A stretch of DNA of 64,000 nt from Sporosarcina sp. BI001-red (lineage in GTDB: Bacteria; Bacillota; Bacilli; Bacillales_A; Planococcaceae). Position numbers and translations under genes: made by a program. The notes beneath the pieces are model-generated. The model was given only the letters and a program-made list of their open reading frames with translations, ran no database searches and was not told where the DNA came from. The stretch covers positions 434,001 through 498,000 of the forward strand of contig NZ_QQAK01000010.1 in the NCBI RefSeq assembly GCF_003384035.1, read 5' to 3'. Positions 22,477-32,177 of this stretch are shown here, one piece after another. The number at the start of each line of letters is the position of its first letter. Position 1 is the first letter of the stretch.

Positions 22477-23379
22477 TTATGCATTTTGCTGAGGAACACG
22501 GATTGTCCAACGCGAGAAGTCGGGCTCCTCTTTAGAAATCATTTCAGTTGGATATACAAATGTCCAAGGCTTCGTTGTATTCGCATTCACAGGAAGTGAA
22601 CCGATATCAAACGAACCGCTCGCTACGACTTCACCGGTAGCGTCGATCAATTCAAGTGGCAACTTCTCGATATTAATTTGTTTGGAGTGGCCATTGCGGA
22701 TGAAGACAGATGCAGCGATGCTTCCATCTTCTTGCTTTCCAACTTGGAATCCAGCGATGTTTACTTCACGCGGTTTCAACTTGGGTAAGTTCCCGACAAC
22801 TTCTTCAAGTGCTGCTTTTTGCTCGGCTGGAAGGCTTGTCTCCCAAGATTCTTCAAGTTCTAACTTGTGAGGCACCATTGACTGGACGTTGAACGCAAGT
22901 TTCCAGTTTTCTTTAGGCGGTTCTTCAACAAAAAGATTTTCTTTCGTGAAGACGAATACCCAAGGGCGTGCACTACGTGGAGCGATCTCTCCAAGCTCAC
23001 TTAAGTCGAATTGTTGAGATCCGAGTGTTTTACCTTCTTCATCCATCAGCATTAGTTCCACTTCACCAATTGTAATTGTTTGGTCTAATGAAGAACGGAA
23101 AAATGCTTTGACCAAAAATTCACCTGTAGCTGGTTCAACGTCAATATCGATACCAGACAACGAAATTTGGTTTGGTTTGAGAGTCTCAAGCTCGTTTGCA
23201 AGGAAACGGAACACGTATTCTTGTTCTTGCGGCAATTCCCACGATGGGTGAAGGGATAACGCTGTTTCGATATCCTCATCACCAGCGGGTCCGCCAGTAC
23301 CAGCCATTAGTTCTTCAGAACCGATTGTACTGTCGCTACCTGTCTTTTCGGTCTTTTTAAACAATGAAAGAAATTTCAT
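22477..23379 (-). CDS. slaP: Accessory Sec system S-layer assembly protein (SlaP-like)
   Basis: This 300-residue protein consists of a charged N-terminal segment and two clearly duplicated domains. LKPNQISLSGIDIDVEP...RPWVFVFTKENL (about 70-165) parallels LKPREVNIAGFQVGKQ...KPWTFVYPTEMI (about 205-295), the SLAP/DUSP repeat organisation. In Bacillus anthracis-type systems the protein works with SecA2 in S-layer protein secretion. It overlaps the secA2 stop by four bases, so it is translationally coupled. No signal peptide or TM segment is seen, so it is probably cytoplasmic or membrane-peripheral. The name rests on recognised architecture and neighbour. Confidence 0.87.
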   Translation of the reverse strand: MKFLSLFKKTEKTGSDSTIGSEELMAGTGGPAGDEDIETALSLHPSWELPQEQEYVFRFLANELETLKPNQISLSGIDIDVEPATGEFLVKAFFRSSLDQTITIGEVELMLMDEEGKTLGSQQFDLSELGEIAPRSARPWVFVFTKENLFVEEPPKENWKLAFNVQSMVPHKLELEESWETSLPAEQKAALEEVVGNLPKLKPREVNIAGFQVGKQEDGSIAASVFIRNGHSKQINIEKLPLELIDATGEVVASGSFDIGSLPVNANTTKPWTFVYPTEMISKEEPDFSRWTIRVPQQNA

Positions 23380-25754
23380 GAGTTAACCTCCTGTGATTGT
23401 TGTTCTTGCTGTTCTGTCAGGACTTTCATGAACTGAATGACTTCAGAAGCAATATCCCGACGCAGCTTTTGATAATGTTTGCCGAAGAGTTCTAATCCTT
23501 CACGTTGATAAATTCGCATTGGATCTTCTTGCCCGTAAGAGCGAAGTCCAATTCCTTCTTTCAACCGTGTCATCACTTCTAGATGCTTGACCCACATTGT
23601 ATCGATGTGGCTCAGCATAACTTGTGGAATAAGTTGGTTCACTTGCTCATTATCCTCAAATGATTGGATGTATGCAACCAATTCGTCGAGAGGCTCAGCA
23701 TAAAACTTAACAATTTGTGTTGGTTTTTCAAATGTAAGGGGCAGATGAATAGGTGTACGCAGCAACGAATTCATCGTGCGCTCAATACGCTCGTAATCCC
23801 ATTGATCCGAAGTTTCCCCTTCTGGACAGCTGTCGAATACGACAAACTCAGTAGTTTCTTTCAACATCGTTTGCAAGAGTCCCATCACATCATTGCGATC
23901 TAGGACATTATCACGAAGTCCATATAATACGTTTCGCTGATCGTTTATCACGTCATCCAATTTCAAGTTGTACTCACGCATCGAGTAGTGAGCCCCTTCG
24001 ACAATACGTTGGGTACGCTCTGTAAGCTCATTGACGTCTTTGTTACGGACTAAGCCATCGTCGTCGGTTTCTACTTTCTTTTCAAACTTTTCTATATCAT
24101 CTTTAGCAAAGCGTTTGAACATATCATCTTCAAGAGACAAGAAGAAACGGGATTCCCCTTTGTCCCCTTGGCGACCTGAACGTCCACGTAGTTGGTTGTC
24201 AACACGTCGGCTTTCATGCTTCTCAGTACCAAGTACGAAGAGACCACCGATATCTTCTACCCCTTCGCCGAGTACGATGTCAGTTCCGCGTCCCGCCATA
24301 TTTGTCGCAACCGTAATATGACCTATTTGACCTGCATTAGAGATGAGTTCGACTTCTTGCTCAACACTTTTCGCGTTCAACAAGTTGTAATCGAGTTTGT
24401 GTTCATCTAAATACTCGACAACTTGTTCCGATTGCAAAATTGAAGTCGTTCCGACAAGTACCGGTTGTCCAGATTTGTGACGTTCGGCAACTTCTTTTGC
24501 CATTGCTTTGTACTTTTGTTCAATCGTTTTAAAGACAAAGTCTTCTTGATCGACACGTTGACGAGGACGGTTTGTCGGAATTTGGATGACTTGCATGTTA
24601 TAAACTTCACGGAACTCTCTTTCCTCCGTTTTCGCAGTTCCTGTCATACCGCAAAGTCTTGGGTACATGCGGAAATAGTTTTGAATGGTAATTTGTGCTT
24701 GAGCTTTGTTTTCATCTGTAATCGGAAGACCCTCTTTTGCTTCAATCGCCTGGTGAAGACCGTCAGACAACGTCCGCCCATCCATAATACGTCCGGTAAA
24801 CATATCGACCAATTCAATCTTCTGGTCACGAACGATATAGTCAACGTCCCGTTTGAAAATGACATAAGCACGAACCGCTTGAATCATATAATGGTAGAGT
24901 GTCTGATGCTCGAGGTCATATAAGTTATCAACACCAAACGCCTTTTCAACTTTTTCAATACCTGTTTCAGTTAACGATGTCGATTTGGTTTCATCGTCAA
25001 AGTCAAAATCTACACCTTGTTTGAAACGTTTTGCTAGGCGAGCTGCAATCATATGGAGATCTGCATCTGCTTGCATTTTACCCGCAACAATCAATGGCGT
25101 TTTCGCTTCGTCAATCAACACACTATCGACTTCATCAATAATTGCGTAATGATAGGGACGCTGCACTTTTTGGCTAATATGCTGTGCCATGTTGTCGCGC
25201 AAGTAGTCAAAGCCAAATTCAGTACCGACTCCGTACGTAATATCCGCATTATACGCTTCTTTCTTTTCAAGCCCTTGCATCATCGGCACGTTCAATCCAA
25301 CTGTTAGGCCAAGGAAACGATGGATTTGTCCCATCTGATCGAAGTCACGACGGGCAAGGTAGTCATTCACTGTAATGATATGAACGCCTTTACCTTCGAG
25401 AGCACGTACATAAGAGGGAAGGGAAGCAACAAGCGTTTTACCTTCTCCTGTTGGCATTTCTGCGATGTTCCCTTCAGTCAGCACCATGCCGCCGATTAAC
25501 TGTACGTCAAAATGCCGCATGTGGAGAACTCGTTTTGAAGCTTCACGTACAACTGCGAATGCTTCTGGGATAATCGCTTGGACAGTTTCACCCTTTGTGA
25601 GGCGTTCTTTGAATTCATTCGTTTTTTCAGCAAGTTGTTCATCTGACAAGTCGACATAATTAAGTTCTATTTTATTTATACGATCAACGATTTTTCGGTA
25701 TTTCTTAAGCTGTCGATCACTGGTTTGGTTTGATCGTCTAAAAATGGATAGCAT
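23376..25754 (-). CDS. secA2: Accessory secretion ATPase SecA2
   Basis: This 792-residue SecA paralogue powers export of a subset of proteins, here probably S-layer and SLH proteins. Walker A is MPTGEGKTLVA (about 95-105) and the DEAD-like box is IIDEVDSVLIDEAKTPLI. LRGRSGRQGDKGES is the conserved NBD2 motif. It is shorter than housekeeping SecA and ends QQEQQSQEVNS without the cysteine-rich zinc tail. AAGGAG precedes the ATG. The next gene, slaP, marks the accessory system of the Bacillus S-layer type, not the SecY2/Asp glycoprotein type. Confidence 0.94.
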   Translation of the reverse strand: MLSIFRRSNQTSDRQLKKYRKIVDRINKIELNYVDLSDEQLAEKTNEFKERLTKGETVQAIIPEAFAVVREASKRVLHMRHFDVQLIGGMVLTEGNIAEMPTGEGKTLVASLPSYVRALEGKGVHIITVNDYLARRDFDQMGQIHRFLGLTVGLNVPMMQGLEKKEAYNADITYGVGTEFGFDYLRDNMAQHISQKVQRPYHYAIIDEVDSVLIDEAKTPLIVAGKMQADADLHMIAARLAKRFKQGVDFDFDDETKSTSLTETGIEKVEKAFGVDNLYDLEHQTLYHYMIQAVRAYVIFKRDVDYIVRDQKIELVDMFTGRIMDGRTLSDGLHQAIEAKEGLPITDENKAQAQITIQNYFRMYPRLCGMTGTAKTEEREFREVYNMQVIQIPTNRPRQRVDQEDFVFKTIEQKYKAMAKEVAERHKSGQPVLVGTTSILQSEQVVEYLDEHKLDYNLLNAKSVEQEVELISNAGQIGHITVATNMAGRGTDIVLGEGVEDIGGLFVLGTEKHESRRVDNQLRGRSGRQGDKGESRFFLSLEDDMFKRFAKDDIEKFEKKVETDDDGLVRNKDVNELTERTQRIVEGAHYSMREYNLKLDDVINDQRNVLYGLRDNVLDRNDVMGLLQTMLKETTEFVVFDSCPEGETSDQWDYERIERTMNSLLRTPIHLPLTFEKPTQIVKFYAEPLDELVAYIQSFEDNEQVNQLIPQVMLSHIDTMWVKHLEVMTRLKEGIGLRSYGQEDPMRIYQREGLELFGKHYQKLRRDIASEVIQFMKVLTEQQEQQSQEVNS

Positions 25755-25950
25755 ATAGTTAACGCTCCTTTATATTGTCCATTCAACGGACACGACTCTA
25801 TTTTATCAAACAAGAGCGGAAAAGACTAGAAGTGCTTGAAAGAACGTGTTAGATATTAGGATTAAACCGAATGAATAGCGGGTATTGGAGACTAATTCAA
25901 TTGTTTTTCATAGAAAAATTGTTTCACAGAGTGCTTTCTTTCTATGGGCG

Positions 25951-25959
25951 TGTTATAAT
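25951..25959 (+). promoter_or_regulatory. Extended -10 promoter of tagO
   Basis: TGTTATAAT is a TGn-extended -10 element 45 bp upstream of the tagO ATG; no good -35 is seen. Confidence 0.5.
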
Positions 25960-26003
25960 ACGGTAGGCTTAAACTAAAATCGAGTACTACAGGGAGGAAG
26001 GAC

Positions 26004-27047
26004 ATGTTATTCCTTGCAATGGCTGCCGCGTTCGTTGGCGCCATCATACTAACTCCACTTGTCATAAAATTCGCGTTCCGTATAGGGGCGGTTGATAGAC
26101 CGAATTACCGCAAAGTCCATGCTGCGGTTATGCCGCGTATTGGTGGTCTTGCGATATTTGGAGCATTTTTAATTGGGTATGCAATATTGTTACCTAAAGA
26201 TGAACACGCTGTCGGAATCTTGATTGGCGCTGTGATCATCATCGCAATCGGGTTCTTCGATGATATGCTGGAAATTACAGCGAAAGCAAAAGCATTAGGA
26301 CAGTTAGTTGCCGCAATTGTGGTAATGACAGTCGGAAATCTACAAATTGATTTCATTAACTTACCATTTCTCGGACAAATTGACTTTGGTTACTTGAGCA
26401 TTCCAATTACGATCCTTTGGATTGTCGGTGTGACGAATGCCATTAACTTGATTGACGGGCTGGACGGACTGGCTGCAGGCGTTTCGACAATTGCGCTTAT
26501 CTCCATTTCAGTCATGGCACTCATCATGGGCAATACATTCGTACTTGTTACCGCAGCAATTCTTGCGGCAAGCGCACTTGGATTTTTACTGTTCAACTTC
26601 CACCCCGCAAAAATCTTTATGGGGGATACGGGATCGTTATTCTTAGGATTCATGATTTCTGTACTGGCGCTTCTTGGATTCAAGAACGTCGCAGTCGTGT
26701 CACTCGTCATTCCAATTATTATGCTAGGTGTACCGATTTCTGATACATTCTTTGCGATTGTACGACGCATTCGTATGAAACAATCGATTACAGCACCCGA
26801 TAAATCCCACTTGCATCATTGCTTGTTGCGTGCAGGGTTTTCACACAGGCAAACCGTGCTCGTCATATACGGCATTGCCATTCTTTTTGGAATTGCAGCA
26901 GTATTGTTCTCGCAAGCGACTGTATGGGGAGCGATTTTGTTACTTTTCGTCATCTTACTCGCTATCGAATTGTTCGTAGAAATCATCGGTCTCGCTGGTA
27001 CAAATTACCGCCCGATATTGAACCTAGTCCGTATGATCGGAAAATAA
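26004..27047 (+). CDS. tagO: Undecaprenyl-phosphate GlcNAc-1-phosphate transferase
   Basis: This 347-residue polytopic membrane enzyme starts wall teichoic acid or related linkage-unit synthesis by transferring GlcNAc-1-P to undecaprenyl phosphate. About 10-11 TM helices are visible. Family motifs are GFFDDMLEITAKAKALGQ, NAINLIDGLDGLAAG, FHPAKIFMGDTGSLFLGF and DKSHLHHCLLRAGFSHRQ, the HLHHR-like loop of the WecA/TagO branch, not MraY. GGGAGGAAGG precedes the ATG. It stands next to an LCP ligase gene, which is functionally consistent. Confidence 0.94.
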   Translation: MLFLAMAAAFVGAIILTPLVIKFAFRIGAVDRPNYRKVHAAVMPRIGGLAIFGAFLIGYAILLPKDEHAVGILIGAVIIIAIGFFDDMLEITAKAKALGQLVAAIVVMTVGNLQIDFINLPFLGQIDFGYLSIPITILWIVGVTNAINLIDGLDGLAAGVSTIALISISVMALIMGNTFVLVTAAILAASALGFLLFNFHPAKIFMGDTGSLFLGFMISVLALLGFKNVAVVSLVIPIIMLGVPISDTFFAIVRRIRMKQSITAPDKSHLHHCLLRAGFSHRQTVLVIYGIAILFGIAAVLFSQATVWGAILLLFVILLAIELFVEIIGLAGTNYRPILNLVRMIGK

Positions 27048-27050
27048 TTA

Positions 27051-27091
27051 AAAAAGGCTGTCCCAAGGATACTACTTGGGACAGCCTTTTT
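27051..27091 (+). terminator. Terminator of tagO
   Basis: AAAAAGGCTGTCCCAAG against CTTGGGACAGCCTTTTT is a perfect 17-bp stem. Confidence 0.9.
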
Positions 27092-27107
27092 TATGGTTCA
27101 AAATCAA

Positions 27108-27139
27108 ATTAAAACGCGAGAGGAAGGGTGCCTCTCGCG
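27108..27139 (-). terminator. Terminator of the LCP gene
   Basis: CGCGAGAGG / CCTCTCGCG is a 9-bp stem; on the minus strand it is followed by TTTTAATTT. Confidence 0.75.
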
Positions 27140-27155
27140 CGTGTTTGTTCATTCT

Positions 27156-28229
27156 TTAATTAGCATCTGTACCTTCTGAAGGGGAAATAACGACACGATT
27201 CGTCCTTCCTTCCGAAGAAGTTTCATCATCTACATTGGGTGTTAAAGAAGAAATCAATCCTAAGTGTGATTGAAGGATCAATCGCTTCTGTTGAAGATCT
27301 TCATCTTTCAACTTCCAATAGTATACTCCAGTCGACCAATCGTCATCACCTTCAAGTGTTAACGTATCGACGGATGGCATTCCGCCTTTTGCATACTCTA
27401 AGAAAGACAACATCTCTTTGTACTTCATATCCGTTTTAATATTATCTCCAAGTGCATCGATTACATCTCCAAATTTCGTAATGGCAGTAGGAGTTTTCGC
27501 TTGGTCCATCATCGCCTGGATAATCATTTGCTGACGTTTGCCGCGCTCAATGTCATTATCGAGTTTACGCGTTCTAGCAAGTGCAAGAGCATGTCGGCCG
27601 TCTAATACTTGAAGACCTGGCATTAAGTGGATCGTTCCTGCATCGGTTTCATCTTTTTCGATTCGTTCATAGGGAACTTCGACTTCGACTCCGCCGAGTG
27701 CATCCACTACATCGATGAACGCGTTGAAGTTCGTTTTGAAATAGTAGTCAATCGGAATGTCTAACATTTCTTCGACTGTTTCAATCGTGGCCTTTGTTCC
27801 ACCATAAGCATTCGCGTGCGTAATTTTATCTTTATAATCGACTTCTGGAATATAGACGTAAGAATCACGTGGGATACTGAGCAGTTTGACCGTCTTTTGT
27901 TTAGGATTCAACGTAGCGACAAGCAATGCATCCGCTCGGCTGTTGCTGTCCCCCTGTTGACGGTCGTCACTGTCATCCACACCAATCAGTAACACTGAAA
28001 CATTGTCTTTCGCAGGTTGGATGCTGTCCTCTTTTAAAGTCGTTCGGGGAGTGCGATCTTGAATCGGCTCATACGCTCTATCTGCAGCGAGTTCAGCCTT
28101 CTTGTGAAGTGTGACTCCGTAAGCTGCAATTGTCAAAAAAGCTGCAATCGTCAACACAAGCCCTATCTTCAAGACAAGTCTTGATTTTGAAGAGCTTCGC
28201 TTAGCTTTTTTATATTCATTTCGTTTCAT
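27156..28229 (-). CDS. LytR-CpsA-Psr (LCP) family wall polymer ligase
   Basis: This 357-residue protein has a basic cytoplasmic N-terminus, one TM helix (about 20-42, LVLKIGLVLTIAAFL) and an extracellular LCP domain (about 75-275). Conserved positions include LLIGVDDSD, NSRADALLVATLNP and LSIPRDSYVYIP, with ALARTRKLDNDIERGKRQQ near residue 215. LCP enzymes transfer teichoic acids or other undecaprenyl-linked polymers to peptidoglycan. It is the counterpart of TagU/LytR next to tagO in Bacillus. Confidence 0.92.
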   Translation of the reverse strand: MKRNEYKKAKRSSSKSRLVLKIGLVLTIAAFLTIAAYGVTLHKKAELAADRAYEPIQDRTPRTTLKEDSIQPAKDNVSVLLIGVDDSDDRQQGDSNSRADALLVATLNPKQKTVKLLSIPRDSYVYIPEVDYKDKITHANAYGGTKATIETVEEMLDIPIDYYFKTNFNAFIDVVDALGGVEVEVPYERIEKDETDAGTIHLMPGLQVLDGRHALALARTRKLDNDIERGKRQQMIIQAMMDQAKTPTAITKFGDVIDALGDNIKTDMKYKEMLSFLEYAKGGMPSVDTLTLEGDDDWSTGVYYWKLKDEDLQQKRLILQSHLGLISSLTPNVDDETSSEGRTNRVVISPSEGTDAN

Positions 28230-28384
28230 ATTCTATTTAGCCTCCGTTAATCCGTCCTTAATGTTGAACTCCAACATAGTGGAGCAGATGCTGTCAAATG
28301 ATGGCGATGGCACTATCTGTCGAATGAGCTGTTTAGTTGCAATTATCAACAGTATACTATCTTTACGGAAGCGCGTACACCTTT

Positions 28385-29017
28385 TCAGACAGAAAACTCC
28401 AAGAATTTCTGTTCACCGTCAGTAATCTCGCCTTGGCCGTTCGTTAAATCTGCGATCCAAGTATGGAATGTATCTACGTCAACCACTGGAACCAATATGA
28501 ATAATGTCACATGTTCTCCGTACTCGATATGCTCAAGGGGCCATGCAGATTGACGGACTTCATTTTCCACTTTCCCAAGGGCTGTGTAGTCGACTGTCAC
28601 GCACATTGTATGATGAAGTACCCGTAAAACGGTACCCGCTGCTGCAACCCCTTCAGAAGTTGAACGTCCATATGCACGTATGAGACCACCGCCGCCAAGT
28701 TTAATACCGCCAAAATAACGTGTGACAACGACAGTTGTATCTTTCAAACCTTGTTTTTTTAGTACTTCCAGCATCGGGACACCAGCTGTACCTGAAGGCT
28801 CTCCGTCATCATTTGCTTTTTGAATATTATCGTGTTGCCCTATTAAATAGGCAGAGCAATTATGGTTAGCCGAAGGATGCGCTTGTTTTATTTCCTGAAT
28901 GAAGTCAAGAGCCTTTTGTTCAGTTTCCGTCCGTTTTACGGATGTGATGAAGCGAGATTTATTAATGACGATTTCCGATTCACTTTGTTGTTTTACGGTC
29001 TTATAGTCCAAACTCAT
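28385..29017 (-). CDS. yvyE: IMPACT/YigZ family protein
   Basis: This 210-residue protein has an N-terminal UPF0029/IMPACT domain and a small C-terminal alpha-beta domain. NHNCSAYLIG, NDDGEPSGTAGVPMLEVL and VVVTRYFGGIKLGGGGLIRAYG are the diagnostic motifs. Its biochemical role is unsettled; homologues affect translation or RNA-related processes. It is divergent from degS, the same arrangement as in B. subtilis yvyE-degSU. AAGGAGGG precedes the ATG. Confidence 0.9.
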   Translation of the reverse strand: MSLDYKTVKQQSESEIVINKSRFITSVKRTETEQKALDFIQEIKQAHPSANHNCSAYLIGQHDNIQKANDDGEPSGTAGVPMLEVLKKQGLKDTTVVVTRYFGGIKLGGGGLIRAYGRSTSEGVAAAGTVLRVLHHTMCVTVDYTALGKVENEVRQSAWPLEHIEYGEHVTLFILVPVVDVDTFHTWIADLTNGQGEITDGEQKFLEFSV

Positions 29018-29164
29018 TGCAAGCCCTCCTTAATTTGTAATACAATTTTAATATGTTATGGGCATTAAGATGCTATACTAAATAAAGTGTATAGTGAATC
29101 CAATGTAATCGCAACAGCCTATGGATTCGAATAGGAGATTTAAGCATCGGTGGGAGTGTGAACA

Positions 29165-30322
29165 ATGGATAAGGCGGCAATCGATATTCAAAAGCTTGAA
29201 GGTATTTTCGATAGCATGGTGAATGTAATGGATCAGTCCAAGAATGACATCTTCATGATCAGTGAGCAAAGCCGTCGAAGTTTTGAATCCATGCAACGTG
29301 AGCTCGTTCTTGTGAAGGAAGATATTTCCCGGGTAATAACCGAAGGAGATCACCTGGAAGAAATGACACGTCACTCACGCAGAAGGCTCGCTGATGTCTC
29401 GAAGAACTTTGTGGATTACTCGGAACAAGAAGTGCGAAAAGCGTATGAAGTTGCAAATGACCTTCTTGTTAGACTGTCCGTGAACAGGATGGAAGAAAAG
29501 CAATTACGTATTCAACGCGATGATCTGGACCGTCGTCTAGCGGAACTGTTGGAGACGATTGAACGAGCGGATCAGCTCGTCAACCAAGTATCCACGGTGG
29601 TCACTTACTTAACTTCGGATTTGAAGAACGTAGGGGAAGCGCTTGAGACAGCCAGACATAAGCAGGACTTTGCGATTCGGATCATTCAAGCACAAGAAGA
29701 GGAACGTAAACGGGTATCAAGGGAAATCCACGATGGCCCTGCTCAAATGATGGCCAGCGTGCTCATTCGTTCTGGACTCATCGAAAAGGTATATGAGCAA
29801 AAAGGTCCTAAACAGGCACTTGAAGAGTTTCAGGATTTAAAAGAAATGGTACGAAGTTCATTATATGAAGTACGACGTATTATTTATGATCTTCGCCCAA
29901 TGGCGATCGATGATCTCGGTGTGATGCCGACATTGAAAAAGTACTTATCCACTCTTATGGAATATGAACCCGATGTGCGTATTCACTTTCAAAGCATCGG
30001 AGAAGACCGCCGATTCGAGTCGAGTTTTGAAATCGCGGTGTTCCGCTTAGTTCAAGAATCTGTAACGAATGCCATAAAACACGGGAAGAGTCGTGACATA
30101 TGGGTGAAAGTTGAATGGTTACGGGAGACAATGAATGCAATTGTAAAAGATAACGGAGCAGGATTTGATCAAAACGAAGTAAAAGAAAAATCATTTGGGA
30201 TTATTGGGATGAAAGAACGCATTGACTTGTTGAAAGGCGATTTTAAAATCGTTTCAGAAGTTGGTAAAGGGACAAGCGTATTCTTTAAAATTCCGATTAA
30301 TCCTGGTAGTATAGGCAAATAG
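29165..30322 (+). CDS. degS: Two-component sensor histidine kinase DegS
   Basis: This 385-residue cytoplasmic kinase has no TM segment. An N-terminal coiled-coil sensor (about 1-180) precedes the HisKA_3 dimerisation domain with phospho-acceptor His in [15 protein letters not shown] (about residue 189) and an HATPase domain with NAIKHG and DNGAGFD (about 295-335). It phosphorylates DegU, which controls exoenzymes, motility and competence in Bacillus. degU follows after 20 bp. Confidence 0.95.
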   Translation: MDKAAIDIQKLEGIFDSMVNVMDQSKNDIFMISEQSRRSFESMQRELVLVKEDISRVITEGDHLEEMTRHSRRRLADVSKNFVDYSEQEVRKAYEVANDLLVRLSVNRMEEKQLRIQRDDLDRRLAELLETIERADQLVNQVSTVVTYLTSDLKNVGEALETARHKQDFAIRIIQAQEEERKRVSREIHDGPAQMMASVLIRSGLIEKVYEQKGPKQALEEFQDLKEMVRSSLYEVRRIIYDLRPMAIDDLGVMPTLKKYLSTLMEYEPDVRIHFQSIGEDRRFESSFEIAVFRLVQESVTNAIKHGKSRDIWVKVEWLRETMNAIVKDNGAGFDQNEVKEKSFGIIGMKERIDLLKGDFKIVSEVGKGTSVFFKIPINPGSIGK

Positions 30323-30342
30323 AGGCTTTGGAGGGAACGAAC

Positions 30343-31017
30343 ATGACAAAAATTTTGATAGTAGATGACCATCAATTATTCCGTGAAGGAGTCAAGCGTA
30401 TCCTTGCGTTTGAAGATACATTCGAAATTGTCGCAGAAGGCGATGATGGTAGCGAAGTATTCACTTTGTACGAAGAGCATAAACCAGAAGTAGTACTTAT
30501 GGATATCAATATGCCACGCATGAATGGGATTGAAGCAACTGAACAATTGATGACCAAATACCCGGATGCGAAAGTCATCGTATTATCCATCCATGACGAT
30601 GAGTCATACGTTTCTCAAGCACTGAAAACCGGAGCACTCGGATATATGTTGAAAGAAATGGACGCGGATGCAATTGTCCAAGCCATTAAAGTTGTAGCAG
30701 CAGGCGGATCTTATTTACACCCGAAAGTTACGCATAACTTGGTGACTGAATATCGCAGATTGAGCGAACGGGAGTACAAAGGCTCGTTCCATCAACACGA
30801 AATCCGACGACCTTTACATTTGTTGACGAAGCGGGAATGTGAAGTACTTCAATTGTTGACGGATGGTCAAAGTAACCGTGCCATTGGAGAGACATTGTTC
30901 ATCTCTGAAAAGACTGTAAAAAACCACGTTTCAAGTATTTTACAAAAAATGAGCGTTAACGACCGGACACAAGCCGTTGTCACAGCAATTAAAAATGGTT
31001 GGGTTGAAGTGAAGTAA
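30343..31017 (+). CDS. degU: Response regulator DegU
   Basis: This 224-residue NarL/FixJ-type regulator has a receiver domain (1-120) with acceptor Asp in [13 protein letters not shown] and a LuxR-type HTH (about 155-220) with [20 protein letters not shown] and [16 protein letters not shown]. The frame opens at TTG 30328, but ATG 30343 is chosen because GGAGGG lies 7 bases upstream and [16 protein letters not shown] is the family start. In B. subtilis degV follows directly; here degV is about 26 kb away. Confidence 0.96.
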   Translation: MTKILIVDDHQLFREGVKRILAFEDTFEIVAEGDDGSEVFTLYEEHKPEVVLMDINMPRMNGIEATEQLMTKYPDAKVIVLSIHDDESYVSQALKTGALGYMLKEMDADAIVQAIKVVAAGGSYLHPKVTHNLVTEYRRLSEREYKGSFHQHEIRRPLHLLTKRECEVLQLLTDGQSNRAIGETLFISEKTVKNHVSSILQKMSVNDRTQAVVTAIKNGWVEVK

Positions 31018-31029
31018 TACTACATGTAT

Positions 31030-31060
31030 AAAAGGACCTCCAATCGGATGGTCCTTTTGC
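31030..31060 (+). terminator. Terminator of degS-degU
   Basis: AAAAGGACC / GGTCCTTTT 9-bp stem directly after degU. Confidence 0.75.
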
Positions 31061-31078
31061 TATGAAAGGAGAACAATC

Positions 31079-31681
31079 ATGAAAAAAACAACAGGACTTA
31101 TCGGAGTGGCATCGCTTGCGCTACTGCTTAGTGCTTGCAGCGGTGATGATGACAGCGCCAAAAAGAATCCAGGTTCAATCGACGACGGGGAACAGACTAA
31201 TGAATATGGTTCCATTGATCATGGAGTTACAGATAAGGGCGATAAAGCTAACGAAGACGGCGATGATGTTGGATTCAGTTTAGATGGTGGTAGTATTGAA
31301 GAAGCGGCAAACGTACCAGCTGAACAAAAGGAAGCGATTGTTCAAGCGTTCAATCAATACATTGATACGTTGAATGAAGGTGATGTGGATGCTTATCTTG
31401 AATCCCTTTCTTCAGATGGATATGATCTGGACGATGAAAGAGCGGCTACCGAAGAATTACTCGCTACTCGAGAACTGACACGTACACCAACAGAACTCAC
31501 AATCGTGAAGTACTCTGAGGAAGAAGCACAAGTATTTACAACAATGGAAACTACAGTGAAAGATAAAGAAAGCGGCAAACAAGACGTCAGTAAAGGACGT
31601 CAAGTGACTGTGATGACAAACGAAAATGGTAAATGGAAAGCGAAAGCGGTCCATTACATTGGTGACCCGGAACCTCAATGA
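31079..31681 (+). CDS. Secreted lipoprotein of unknown function
   Basis: This 200-residue protein has a lipoprotein signal peptide with lipobox LLLSAC (Cys about 20), an acidic low-complexity linker (about 21-85, rich in D, E and G), and a C-terminal domain of about 110 residues. That domain starts AIVQAFNQYIDTLNEGDVDAY and resembles NTF2/SnoaL-like folds in pattern. GAAAGGAG precedes the ATG. It follows degU after a terminator and is probably displayed outside the membrane. I do not recognise a named family. Confidence 0.8.
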   Translation: MKKTTGLIGVASLALLLSACSGDDDSAKKNPGSIDDGEQTNEYGSIDHGVTDKGDKANEDGDDVGFSLDGGSIEEAANVPAEQKEAIVQAFNQYIDTLNEGDVDAYLESLSSDGYDLDDERAATEELLATRELTRTPTELTIVKYSEEEAQVFTTMETTVKDKESGKQDVSKGRQVTVMTNENGKWKAKAVHYIGDPEPQ

Positions 31682-31696
31682 TTAAAACAGATGTCA

Positions 31697-31750
31697 AACA
31701 GTGGATCAGATCAAGGTGATTACCTTTGATTTGATCCACTGTTTTTTTTG
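31697..31750 (+). terminator. Terminator of the lipoprotein gene
   Basis: AAACAGTGGATCA pairs with TGATCCACTGTTT (inner part imperfect) and is followed by eight T residues. Confidence 0.88.
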
Positions 31751-31817
31751 TTGCATTTATCTTTAAAGTGACATAGAATATGAAGTAAGAACATGCGTTC
31801 TATTAGGAGGTGGAGAA

Positions 31818-32177
31818 ATGCCTGCATTAAAAAGTGAAGTGATCCCTTATTTGGAGAATATGATTTACTTGCCTATGGTTTTGACGATTTTAGAGAGGGA
31901 TCGATTGCTTATTCAGCACGGGGATTTTAAATTGAAAAAACCGTATTTAGGGCTCGTGGATGGTGTCGCTAAACGCGTACACAAAGAGCTTGGAAATACG
32001 GCCGCATATTTACGTATGAATCAATTAACGGTTGTAAAGGGAAAAATGGATGACATTTTTACAGAGTACATTTTTGTCCATGACCGTCAGGAGGATTGTC
32101 GAAGATACTTGAATATACGCTTACGCAATCGAACAGAGGAATTGCTCACTCAGTATCTTCGGCAACCGGGTATTTAA
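31818..32177 (+). CDS. YhjD-like protein of unknown function
   Basis: This 119-residue helical, basic protein opens IYLPMVLTILERDRLLI near residue 16, has FKLKKPYLGLVDGVAKRVHKELG in the middle (split across about 36-58) and ends with RLRNRTEELLTQYL. This pattern recalls Bacillus YhjD, function unknown. AGGAGGTGGAG precedes the ATG. Its 3' end overlaps comK (opposite strand) by 32 bp, so the two convergent messages are partly complementary. Confidence 0.7.
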   Translation: MPALKSEVIPYLENMIYLPMVLTILERDRLLIQHGDFKLKKPYLGLVDGVAKRVHKELGNTAAYLRMNQLTVVKGKMDDIFTEYIFVHDRQEDCRRYLNIRLRNRTEELLTQYLRQPGI

